DNA from: Raffaelea ambrosiae
Taxonomy: Eukaryota > Ascomycota > Sordariomycetes > Ophiostomatales > Ophiostomataceae
DNA: 64,000 nt
Assembly: GCA_002778195.1 (NCBI GenBank)
Contig: PCDI01000006.1
Coordinates: forward strand, 1,989,950 to 2,053,949
Direction of reading: 5' to 3'
This document shows positions 23,074 to 34,600 of the stretch, piece after piece. Below the pieces are notes generated by a model that was given only the letters and a program-made list of their open reading frames with translations, was not told the DNA's origin and did no database searches. Position numbers and translations under genes: made by a program. How positions within the stretch are numbered: position 1 is the stretch's first letter; the number at the start of each line of letters is the position of its first letter.

Positions 23074-26000
23074 AAAGCAACCACAGGCCGTCCCCGTGGC
23101 TGTGCCCGCACGAGCTGCCTCGGCGTCCCAGCCGCCTGCAAAGAAGCCCAAGGCTGTTGGAGGCTTCCTAGTGGGAGACTCGGACTCTGAAGACGACGAG
23201 GACAGCTCTGCGCCGGCTGCCAACGGCCAGCGCGAGCCGGAGTATGACCCAACCCAGTCCTCTGCTCCCCAAGACCCTTCCCTCAACGACCCTACGGCCG
23301 TACAAGATGCAGACGACTACGATCCCTCCCAGACCTTGACCACAGAACCTCCCCCCCCTCCTCCCCCTCCAGTCCCCGCTCCGAATACCGTTGCCGTTCT
23401 AGAGGCGCGTGTGGCGGACGACCCACGCGGCGCGGTCGAGTCGTGGCTGGCGCTGATTGGCGAGCACCGTCGCTGCCACCGGTTTGAGGATGCCCGGGCT
23501 GTTTTCAAGCGGTTCTTAGAGGTCTTTCCACAAGCGGTACGTTGATATCTTTTGGCTTCTGTTTTCTGGTTTCTGCACACTCTGTGTTCTTCCTCTCCGT
23601 GCCCTCGGCTATTGTAGCATGCTTTTCGATGTTTTGCACCCCCTTTTCTTTCCCCTGTGCTCTCCTAACTCTTCTCAAGGCCGAAGTCTGGATCGACAAC
23701 ATCGAAATGGAGCTGGAACTCGACAACTTTGCCGGCGCCGAAGACCTCTTCTCCAAGTCCCTCACCAAGGTGCTGAACGTCCCACTCTGGGTGGTCTATC
23801 TCGATTATGTTCGGCGCCGCAATGTTCTCAGCGATACGAATAGCGACGCCCGGACCGTTGTCAGTCGGGCCTACGAATTTGTGCTCGACAATGTCGGCGT
23901 GGACAAGGAGTCGGCCAGAATCTGGCAGGACTACATTCAGTTCATCAGGTCGGGTCCTGGCACTATCGGTGGCAGCGGCTGGCAAGACCAGCAGAAGATG
24001 GACCAGCTGCGGAAGGCATTCCGGCGAGCGACCAGCATTCCGATCTCCAATGTCATGCAGCTCTGGAAGGAGTATGACCAGTTCGAGATGGGTCTCAATA
24101 AGATCACCGGCCGCAAGTTCCTTGCCGATCGATCGCCGGCCTACATGACGGCCAAAGGTGCCAACACCGCTCTCGAGAATCTGACACGCGGCCTTGACCG
24201 CACCACCATCCCCCGCCTGCCGCCCGTGCCTGGCTTCGAAGGCTACCAGGAGTACGCGGCTCAAGTCGACCTGTGGAAGAAGTGGATTGCCTGGGAGAAG
24301 TCGGATCCCCTGGAGGTCAAGCTGGAGGAGCCCGAGACATACAAGGCGCGCGTCCTCTACTGCTACAAGCAGGCTCTTATGCCGATGCGCTTCTGGCCCG
24401 AGCTTTGGGTCGAGGCTGCCGAATGGTGTTTCGAGAACGACGTGAAGGAGTCGGGCAAGGACCGGGGCCTGGAGTTCCTCGTGGACGGAATCGCCGCCAA
24501 CCCAGAGAGCCTCCTGCTGGCCTTGAAGCATGCCGACCGCATCGAGCTCACCCATCCGGTGCAGGAAGGCGACGAGGCCAAGATCGCCCGCGGCCAAGCT
24601 GTTCGGGCTCCCTACGACCGGATCCTCAAAACGCTGCGTGATCTGCACAAGTCTCTGCAAGACCGAGAAAAGGCAGAAGTGGCCAAGCTGGAGGAGGCCC
24701 TGGCTGGCAGCGGCAGAGCGGACAAAGAGGGCGGCGCACGGAACAACGGGGACGACGACGACGACGACGACGAGTACTACGCCGATGGTGGCGCCAAGAA
24801 GACCGCGCCCATTGACGAGGAGAGGGAGAAGAAGATTGCCTTGATCCAGCAAGGGTTTGCAGCACAGATGGACCTGGTGTCCAAATGCCTCACGCACGTC
24901 TGGATTGCCCTGGCTCGTGCCATGCGTCGCATCCAGGGCAAAGGCAACCCACAGGGACCTGTTGGCGGCATGCGGCAGGTGTTCTATGAAGCTCGCAAGG
25001 GAGGACGCCTGAAGAGTGACATATACGTGGCCGTTGCCAAGATGGAATGGAAGTGCTACAACGACAAGGCAGGTGGCAAGATTCTCGAGCGTGGTGCAAA
25101 GCTGTTTCCCGAGGACCCATACTTCATGATAGAGTACATTAAGTATCTGACTGCTCATGGAGACAACACAAGTGAGTTTTTTTTTTTTGTTTTTTTTTCT
25201 TGTTTTTGGGTGAAGGCTTTCCATTATAACGTACGCAGGACGATTACTGACAGACACCAGATTCGCGGGTCGTGTTCGAGACATGCGTCAACCGGCTGGC
25301 GCAGAAGCCCGAAACCGTGCACAAGGCCAAGCCTCTCCTGGCTTATATGCACAAGCGAGAAGCCGAGTATGGCGACCTTGCCAGGGTGGCGGAGCTGGAG
25401 AAGCGGATGGGCGAGCTGTTTCCAGACGATCCGAAGCTTGCGCTCTTCAGCAAGCGCTTCTCGACGGAGAAGTTTGATCCGGTCGGAGCACGGATCATCA
25501 TCTCACCAGGCTCCCAGCTCCGGCCACGGCTGGTTCTTCCGTCGGTGGAGAGACCCATGTCTGTGCGCAACAGCCCCATGCCTGGTGGGCCGATTCTGCG
25601 TCCCGGCAACAGCCCTCGCCTCCCTTACCTCTCGGCTGCCACCAACTCCCCCAAGCGGCCCTTCCCTCTCGACGATTTCGACGACGGCAACCCGCCGCGA
25701 AAGATTTTGCGCTCTGGAGACCAGCGCGAATTCCAGCGCGGCGAGTCGCCTCTGAAGGGTGCCGCCGGCCGGCGGCTGGACCAGCAGCGGCGTCTGCAAG
25801 GCCAGAACCAAGGCTATGTATCCTCCTCGGTGGCACCGCCTGCTCCTTTGCCGACCATGGTGAACTTCCTGTTGGGCCAGATCCCGCCAGCCGCACAGTA
25901 CAACGGTCTGCGATACTCGGCACCGGGGCTGGTGCAGCTCATCCGAGAGACAGACGTTGATCCAAACTCGTGGGACTCTAGCCGCAAGTCTGGCGGGAAG

Positions 26001-26396
26001 TCAGGACGACAGACCACCCCCTTTGGTAGGCACGGCGGCGGTGGCGGCAGCACATCCCACACTCGCCAAGTCTCATCCGAGTATGCTCAGTATGGCAGCC
26101 GAAACTCCCCCGGGCCATCTGGCGGACGACATGGCGGAGCTTCCGGTACGTACAGACAGTCTTCGCTACGACCAGACTCTCGCGAGTCCTATGAGCCTCC
26201 CCCGGCTCCCGGACAAGGGGGGTACCCGGGACAATTTGGTGCGCCGCCGGCTCAGGCGTCCTACGATGCTGGTTCTTGGCAAGGCCCGCCGTCTGCTGGC
26301 TATGGAGCCCCGCCGCCATCGTCATTCCAAGCTGGATCATACCAGCAGCAACCGCCACAGCAGTCAGGATCCTACGGAGGCTATCGGTACCAATAG
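22736..26396 (+). CDS. RNA14: mRNA 3'-end-processing protein Rna14 (CstF77 homologue)
   Basis: Rna14 is the HAT-repeat scaffold of cleavage factor IA, which with Rna15 directs pre-mRNA cleavage and polyadenylation in the nucleus. Exons: 22736-23536, 23680-25171, 25261-26396; introns 23537-23679 and 25172-25260; 1142 residues. The N-terminus (1-210) is acidic and disordered, with a poly-Glu tract. HAT repeats start near residue 220 (LEARVADDPRGAVESWLALI), continue across the first intron (FPQA-AEVWIDNIEMELELD), and include WVVYLDYVRRRN, ARIWQDYIQFI, VDLWKKWIAWEKSDPL, FWPELWVEAAEWCFE, and FMIEYIKYLTAHGDNTN-SRVVFE across the second intron. A poly-Asp insert lies near residue 620. The C-terminus has the Rna14 monkeytail-like region followed by a Gly/Ser/Pro/Gln-rich tail. 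Confidence 0.93.
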
Positions 26397-28289
26397 GATT
26401 TGGGACTGGGCTCGGAACAGATGTGTGACGACACCGTGGGAATGTACGCTTATTGGAGGACTATGGGATGGCGGGCAGTTTAATGAGAGCATGGGAAGCA
26501 TGGTTACAAATTGGGGGTGAACAGAAGTGATCATATATGCCACTTGATCAGTATTGGGGTTTGGGGCTGGAAGTTATTGCATTGACACGGTAGTTTAGAT
26601 TCACAGCATAGAAAAGGGAGAACCACGGGATTCAAGCGAACGAAACGAGTCCGGATTCACTGCAAGCTACTCCTTCCTGTGTTAACTAGTGCTCAAACAA
26701 TGCTGCACGCGGTCATTGTATTGCTGCCACAATGCATTCACGCCGGCGTCAGAAAGAGAGGCGAGACAGTCCAAACAATCAAGAGAACTTACATTTGCCT
26801 ATGTTTTCGGCCAAGAACAAGAACCCACATGTGATGTCATCAGTCGGTCCTATCCAGGCCCGGCCACGGAGTTTATTGAAGAAAGCTGTTTGCTGTTGCT
26901 CCCGTGGCAATGGGAATGCATGGTGACTGTCTGGCTTCAGAACTTGCAAACGAAGCTCGAGGCCGAACCCAACGGGCCGTCTACGCGGGAAAGCAAGACG
27001 TGACGAAGACGGAGCATGCCCATCTGTAGTGAAGACCTCGAGCGAACAGAAAGGCCGACGGGGATCCCAATGGCAGAAAGGCAAGCCACGCCATTTAGGG
27101 AGATTTTTTTCGGCGTAGGTATTGTCCCAAAGAGGAAGGAACCACCCATCACGACGAGGAAAGAGCAACCAGCAAGGCTCGCGTAGTTCCTCGCCCTTTC
27201 CCACACCGCGTTTGGGCCCAAACAACTGGATGATGTCGTTTCCCCAGCCAACAGGTCCCGGAGCAATCAAACGCATTGCTGTAGCTATAAAAATTTCTCT
27301 GTTTTCTCTCCTTTTCTCCTCTCTCTCTCTCTCTCTTGTTTTCTTTCGTAGCCATCCCCGTTTTTTCCCCCCATCACCAAGGTCTGTGTTCCTTCACCGG
27401 CAGTCCCAGAATATCATCACCGTGTCCGCATCTTCTGTTTCTGTTTCTATTTTGGGCCTCTGAGATTCTTCTGTTTAATCTGTCTGGTATTTCCCTGATT
27501 CACCTCGTCATCGTTTCAGCACGTCCTGGTCAGATCGCCTTGGACCAGCTTTCTGGTGGGACATCCAGCTGCCAACAGACGGCCTCTCCATCTGTCAGTG
27601 CAGTCGGACGACGAACGTGCGCTCCATCTGGTAAGTGGACCACCAATTCAGTCTCCTCGTCACTTCTCCAATCAGATTCCTATCCACATCTTCTTGACTC
27701 GTTCACAACTGCACGTCTCCTCCTTCTGTGGTTTCACAAGCCTTGTTCGTTCTTTCCCTTCCAGTTCTTTCTATATCCTGCAGCCTCGTCTTCTCCCGAG
27801 TATAAGTATCTCGTCTTCTTCCCTCCCTTTGCGTTTCTCTTCTCTTCTTCCTTTCTTCCTACATCCTCAACCTCGACATCCGCCTCCGCCCCGGCCTTGC
27901 CTTCGCATTTGGCCTTTTCTTCTTCTTCTCGTTTGTCTCTTCTTCAACTATATATCTTTCTCTTTTCTCCCTTTTCTTCTTCTTGCTTCTCTTTTTCCTT
28001 TCAGCCTTCATACGCCCTAGCTTTTGAACAACCAGCTAAGTAGCGCATCACCAGAACAGCAAGTATCACCACCACCCAAAAGCAACCAGAGCCTCAGTTC
28101 ACCTCTCTGGCACAAGAGTTGTCCCATCTCGCGTACGTGTCTGCATTCGCCGTGTTCTTCCATCCATACCATACACTCTTCACCATATTCCTTTCCCTAT
28201 AATTTCCATCGCATCGTATCCTGTCTTTCCCTTATTGTTTGCCTCACGTTCACTTATTCTAACGACCTCACAGGAGTCATACCCTTGCC
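26397..28289. other. RNA14-Argonaute intergenic region and T/C-rich Argonaute leader
   Basis: 1.9 kb. From about 27290 to 28290 the + strand is strongly T/C-rich, typical of a long fungal 5' UTR. A well-formed leader intron is visible at 28133-28273 (GTACGT donor, TTCTAACGAC branch, CACAG acceptor), ending 16 bp before the Argonaute ATG. Another GTAAGT donor at 27631 may open a second leader intron whose acceptor is unclear. A minus-strand ATG frame (26779-27276) is listed separately. Confidence 0.55.
26779..27276 (-). CDS. Hypothetical 165-codon open frame, divergent to Argonaute
   Basis: An ATG-initiated uninterrupted frame with protein-like composition (five Trp, few low-complexity runs; starts MRLIAPGPVGWGND). 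I do not recognise it and see no domain, signal peptide or membrane segment. It lies antisense to the Argonaute upstream region in a stretch otherwise without genes. It could be a real orphan gene, an antisense transcript, or chance. Confidence 0.2.
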   Translation of the reverse strand: MRLIAPGPVGWGNDIIQLFGPKRGVGKGEELREPCWLLFPRRDGWFLPLWDNTYAEKNLPKWRGLPFCHWDPRRPFCSLEVFTTDGHAPSSSRLAFPRRRPVGFGLELRLQVLKPDSHHAFPLPREQQQTAFFNKLRGRAWIGPTDDITCGFLFLAENIGKCKFS

Positions 28290-31200
28290 ATGTCTCAAGC
28301 TGGCAGCCAGTATGGCGGGTCCAGCCATGGCGGCGGCGGCCCACCTGGTGGCCACCAACGCCGCCCGTCCCAGAGCGGATCCCAGGGAGGTCCTCCTGGA
28401 TCGCCACAGCGTAGGCCGTCTGTGAGCGGTTCCGTCGCATCCAGCGGAGGCCCCCCTGGTGGCCCCATGCACCAGGGCCGACCTTCCGGCGGTTCAGCTT
28501 CAGGCCACCAGCATCAGCACTCGGGCGGTTCGGCCTCGGGTCACCAACGCCATCCATCTGGTGGCTCGGCTTCGGGCCATCAGAGCCAACCTCCTGGAGG
28601 TGCAGCCGGTCCTGGCCCCAGCCCCTTTCCTCCCGGCCTGGGATTTGATCCTGCTCGGACACCCATGGAAGAGGCCAAGCGCAAGGCCAAGGAGATGCCC
28701 TCTCGCATGGACCTGCCTCCTGAGGCCTACTCGGAGGCACGTTTGCTACCCCCTTCCATCCATTCCTTATCTTCTGTTCACATGCTGATTCCAATATCTT
28801 TGCACTAGCCCGGAACTCTCACGCCTTACGCACGACGCCCCGCATACAATGACAAGGACAAGCCGATCAGCCTGAAGGTCAACCAGTACCGCGTGGAGCA
28901 GGCCAGCCGTGTGTCCGTGTACCAGTACAGTGTACGTTGCTTCCCCCGGGATCTTCTGTGCTGTGCTGTTTCTAACAAGTATCCTCCCAGGTCCATCTGA
29001 TTCCGGAGCCGACCCGCGCTATCGTCTACAAGAAGGTGTGGGACTCCCACATTGTGCAGCGAGAGCTCGAGAAGCATCCCAAGATCTGGCTGTATGATGG
29101 GCGGAACCTCTCCTGGTAAGTGTTCTTCCTTTCCACGTATTCAGACAAAGAATACCCCACAGTCTAACAAACGTTTAGGTCCATTAACCGGGTCATGTCC
29201 GAGATCAAGATTGAGGTCGACCTTGATCAAGAGGCCGGCAAGACTCCTCGTCCGGGTGCCCCTCCCAACACGTTTGTGCTGCAGATTCGTCCAACTAGCA
29301 CCATTCATCTCGAAGCGCTGGTGGCCTACCTACGCGGAAACGCTGGATGGGATACGCACGTGTTGGAGTGCATGAACTTTTTCGATCATGCACTGCGCCA
29401 GAAGCCTTCTCGTGAGATGACGGCAATTCGCCGTAACTTTTACCATACGACTGCCCCCTGCCGTGACCTCGACAATACCATCTATGCCGCCAAGGGAATT
29501 TACGCTGCGTTCCGACTGTCCGAGTCTATCCGCTCCGGGGGCTCTGGTCTTGGCATCAACGTCGATGTTGCCAACACCACGTTCTGGAAGGACCAGACCT
29601 TGGCTGAACTCGTGAAGGCCCTGATCAACAGCAGCAGTGAAAAGTGGAACTGCAGCACGCACCAGCAAGCCATGGAGCTTCTGCGTCCTGTGCAGTTCGA
29701 GGGGAATACGAAGACGAATGAACCTTCCCCCTCGGACGCATTCAAGTGCCTCCGCAAGCTACACAAGGTCCAGTTCAAGGTTCAGCATCGCGGCAAGACC
29801 AACGATACGAAAGTCTACACCATCCTCCGCTTTGGATGGAATAGATCCTTTATGTTTGAGGGCTCCCATACCAAGAACTTCAAGTTCACGATTCGCAAGA
29901 CCAATGAAACGCGATCGGTGTACGAGCACTACTTGAAGCAGTACGACGTGCCCCTCCAGTACTGGCGCTACCCTGTCGTCGAGACCACCCGCAATGGCGC
30001 CTTTCCCCTGGAAGTCTGCCACATCCTCCCTTGGCAGCGCTACAACTACAAACTGAACCCGGACCAGACCTCTGCCATGATCCGGTTCTCCGTGACGCGT
30101 CCCAATGAGCGAGGCCGGAGCATCTCTGAGAACGTTGCGAAACTGGGATGGGGCAACGATGAGTACTTGAAGGAATTCGGCATCCGCGTGAATCCCAACA
30201 TGACGCAGGTTCAGGGTAGGCTTCTCCAACCCCCTGCAGTGGCATACAAGAACGGTCTCGCACGTCCAGGCACTTCGGGGCGTTGGGACCTTCGTGGCAA
30301 GACGTTCCTCATCAACAACAAGGACCGCCCTCTCGTCTCCTGGGGCTTTGTGATTGTCGACTCCTGTATCGACGTTCCAACAGCCGGGAACTTTGTTCGG
30401 ACTTTCATGAGGACCTATAGGGATCACGGCGGACTTATGGAGAAACCGCCTCATGTGATAACCTTTCCGAAAAATATGCCGCATGACGAGGTCTACTTGA
30501 ATGCCTATAACAGCACTATCAACTTCAGCGGCGGTCAGCACCCCACCATGATGCTCTTCGTGCTGCCCAGCAAGAACATGTTCACCTACTACCGGCTGAA
30601 GAAGAGCGGCGAATGCCGTTTCGGTATGGTTTCGCAGATGTTGAATATGAACCACGTCATGAAGGCCCAGCCACAGTACTGCTCCAACGTCTGCATGAAG
30701 CTGAATGCGAAGCTTGGAGGTACAACTTGCCGTGTCCCGGCAGAGGGCAGCAATCCTACTGCGCCTGCCTTCTTCAAGGCTCCTACCATGATCATTGGTG
30801 TAGACGTCTCGCATGGAACCGTCAATCTCAAGGGTGAGCTCGAGCCTTCTATGGCCGCTATGTCGGTATCGTGGGACAAAGACGCGGCCAAGTACGCCGC
30901 CTTTTGCCAGACCAACGGCTACCGGGTTGAGATTATTAATCCCATGAAGATGGAGAGCATGTTTAATAACGCCCTTCAAAAGTGGTGCCAAGCCCTGAAA
31001 TGCCGCGCTCCTCAGCACGTCTTTTACTTCCGTGACGGCGTGGCCGAAGGCCAATTCGCCCATGTTATGGATTTTGAGATCAGCGAGCTGAAGAAGATCT
31101 TCCAGAAACGCTGTGGTCATGTGCCCCAGATCACTGTCATTGTGGCTACGAAGCGTCATCATATTCGCTTCTTCCCAGAGGGCAATGGAGACAAGAATGG

Positions 31201-31654
31201 CAATCCGCTGCCAGGGACGCTGGTTGAGAAGGAGGTCACGCACCCCCATCATTACGATTTCTACCTGTGTTCTCATACAGCCATTCAGGGCACAGCACGC
31301 CCGGTTCACTATCACGTCATTCATGACGAAGTGAAGATGCCTCCGCACTTGATGCAGAAGATGATTTACCAGCAGTGCTACCAGTATGCGCGCTCGACAA
31401 CGCCGGTGTCCCTTCACCCGGCCGTGTACTATGCTCACCTGGCAGGTAACCGCGCCAGAGCGCATGAGAACATCGAGTCTGACAAGAAGGATCCCCAGCA
31501 CATCAAGAAGATGATGATGAGCTGGTCTGCCAAGAACCCGTCGGGCAATCGCACTACACACCCGACCGAGGCGCCGCCCCTCCTTCCGTTCGGCGCGAAG
31601 GAGTCGGTGGATCTCAACAAGAACTTCACGCCGACCACCATGTGGTTCATTTGA
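28290..31654 (+). CDS. Argonaute protein (QDE-2-like)
   Basis: Core RNA-silencing effector that loads small RNAs and cleaves complementary RNA. Exons: 28290-28736, 28809-28931, 28991-29115, 29179-31654; 1056 residues. Intron 1 (28737-28808) must use a GC donor (GAG|GCACGT) because only that phase joins to the acceptor; introns 2 and 3 are GT-AG. Residues 1-125 are Gly/Ser/His/Pro-rich with GGSASGHQ repeats. The N domain starts near 150 (TPYARRPAYNDKDKPISLKV). The PAZ-region motif VCHILPWQRYNYKLNPDQTS is present. The PIWI domain (about 720-1015) has a full catalytic tetrad: Asp774 (IIGVDVSHG), Glu816 (RVEIINPM), Asp851 (FYFRDGVAEGQF) and His944 (VHYHVIHDE). The C-terminus TTMWFI ends in a hydrophobic residue as in active Argonautes. 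The protein should be slicing-competent. Confidence 0.95.
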
Positions 31655-34600
31655 AAGTGGACCTCGGAGAATGGGCAGGGAACAGAGATGAGAAGCATCG
31701 GAATGGAGCGCATGAATGGGGTGCAAGAGTGGAGCACAAGATGTGAAGCAAGGCGGAAGGGATGTAAGCAAGCGCGATGAATTTGACTTTTGAGAAGTGG
31801 AAGCAGGTACAGAGAACAAGAACAGCACGGAGAATTTGTAGGACCATGAAAGGTTGGTAGGTGGAAATCCTGGATGTCGTGGATACCGGGAATATGTTTC
31901 CGGGGACAGGATTGTCGGGAAAACAGGCGAAACTGACAGTGAATGCCTCGGAATAAAGACGTCTGGGTGGAATTCTTGTGCTTTTTTGGGGTTTGCGAAC
32001 TTGAAATGGTGACAGAAGACAGCTGCCTAGCAACCACGAGAGAGCCTCGAAACTGGGACAGAAGAGACGTTTTGACAAGCAATCTATTAGGTAGCTACCG
32101 AAAAAGAAAAAAAAAACTTGAAAATTCAACCAAAAAGCTTCAACATGCAGCCGGGCTCGGTTGGCGACTTTCCAAATACGGGATTTGGGTCTCCTGAGAC
32201 AGTCCAATGCTAGGGGTTGTTGTCCTCCACTGGCAACGGCTTTCTCTCGAGCATGGCTCAGAGTGGGCCAATTTTCGTTTTCGTTTTCCTTTTTGCAAAA
32301 CACAAAATACAAGACATCGAGGTACGTCTGCATCGCGCGTGCCACGATGGGATCGGCAGACAAGCGCTGATTGCGTAGGCAGGGGTTTGCCACGGGCACG
32401 AGAGATGAAACAGCCAAGCCTAATGTTTTTGAGGCACCAAAGGGGTTTTTCCTTTCTTTTCTTAGCCTTGCTCTTAAACTTGGTGTTCTTCGGGAGACAT
32501 TATTGACAAGGGCAGAAAAAAAGAAAAAAAGAAAGGAAACAAACAGACAGATAAACTTCGCTGCGGCCGGAAAGGTCGCCTGACAACCAAGGAGTAGATC
32601 CACTATTCTCATCTCGTCCCCGAAGGGCGGTTTCTGCTTTTGCTCTATTGAGATATAGTTTGAATGACGGTGAAGTTGGAAGAAAACACGTCCTCTGGTC
32701 TCTGTTGAGACGCATCGTGTCGCCAGTTGCTGACTCTCTCCTTTTTCTTGACAAACCGGAAGCCGCATCAAAAAACGGCAAAGAGGCGCAGACTTTCTCG
32801 ACACATTTCTACTCTCCCCCCCTCTGGCTCTTCGTCATGGCGGGATTTTGACTCGGCAACCGTCCTGCAAGCGTGCGCGCGTGTGTGTGGCAGATCATAA
32901 GCCACGAGGAGAGTCGGTACTACGGTAGGAGAGACAAAAAAAAAGCAGGCAAAAAGAAATCACAAGATGGAGGATAAGAAACCAGAATGCATATCAGACG
33001 AGGCACCAACAAGAGCCGGCAAGCAAAAAAAGAAAGAATCAATCAAAACGGAAAACGAAAACGAAAGCAAAAACCCAAACGGTAACCGATAAACACATAC
33101 GAATGGGAGACAGAAAAAACATCCTACACACACGTCAAATGGACAGCGAACAACGACCAGGAACACAATTGTGTGGGAAGACTAGAGGAAGGGGGTATGG
33201 GCGAACCTGGGACGTTGCTGACAATTTTGTTTGTTTTGAAACAGACTTTTCTAAAAACAAAAGACAAGGCATGACCCTTGCACGAAACCAAGGGGTGCTT
33301 TCGGGAATGAAGTCGGCGAACGAAGAGGGAGGGTATCGACGAGAGAATGACGAGAGGAGAACAATTCCGAAAAAAAAAGCGACGGCAGGCCGAAGAGAAC
33401 GAGCTCCCGACACCCACGGGGACGTCTCTTCATCAACATCCACGGGCATCATCAACCCCCTGGCCTGCTGCGGGCTGCTGTCTCCTGCCGGGCTCACTGC
33501 ATGTGGCCCCCCTTTGTCTCAAGAAAAGCCAATGCATAGTGTGGTGGGAAACGGTGCATCCTTGCGTACGAGAGAGAAAGAGAGAGAGAGAAAAGTGTGA
33601 ACCGGAAAGGGGAGGAGGGAGGAGGAGGAGGAGGAGGAAGAGTGGACGGCTGCAAGGATTCCCACGAAACAGGGCCGAATAGTGCACAGTGTTGTCTTGT
33701 TTGATTGGACAGGGGGACGAATCTGTTGGACACATCGGAGAGCGAGACAGATTTGGGGGAACACAGCATTGTGTGGAACAGGGGGGACGAGAAAAATACA
33801 TGGTAAGAAAAACGAGAAAGAAGGAGACAGGAGAACTGGGAAAACGGGAAAAATACACTTCCTTTCAAAAGGGGTGTAATCTCGAGAATGTCCCTTCACA
33901 AAAGCAACCACAGCACGACAGGACGAGAAGAGGATCCTGTTCCTGTCGAGACAAGGCCAAAAAAGGAAATGCAAAACAAAACAAAATAGGCGACATGAAC
34001 ACACCTACACGCACACACCAGACAACCCAAGGAACAGAACCAAAAAAAAAAAAAGGAAAACCAAAACAAGCTCCAGAGGAAAGGTTTGGCGAGGCAGGGT
34101 TTGTCCAGCCACGGCAGACGAAAGGGACACAAAAAACGAAGAAACGAGACTTGACGATTGGGAAACGAGACTGACCAGAGACGGAACAGCGACAAGGAAC
34201 AAGCCCTGTCCACGGCTGGTCCCCCCCATGTTGTGCCACCCTCGAGATGGATCGGGGGGGGGGGGGGAATGTTCGAAGCAAAGAAAGAGCAGGGCCTGTC
34301 CAGAAGGCGACCGCAAAAGGGGGCCCAAGCTCGCCGATGTCGACGCCTGCGGCAGCCGTGGCCCTATCGTCGTCGTCGTCGTCGTCGTCGTGAGAGGCAC
34401 GAGGACGGCCCGACCCACGAGAGGCGAGGCCGCGCCGGCCGAGCCTGCCGAGCCTGTAGAGGCGGCCGAGCCCACCCTCCAAGAGGGGCAGGTTTCGGCA
34501 GGTCGTGGCTGCCGTTTCTTGCAGCACGGGCCGGCATGGGCGTGGCCAGGCCGTGCCGTTCACGCCCCTGGACACCGCAGCTCTGTCTTTGATGAACAAA

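Noticed and set aside
28290..28640. Gly/Ser/His repeats at the Argonaute N-terminus as a separate gene
   Set aside because: They are in frame with the N domain through the GC-AG intron and are typical disordered N-termini of fungal Argonautes.
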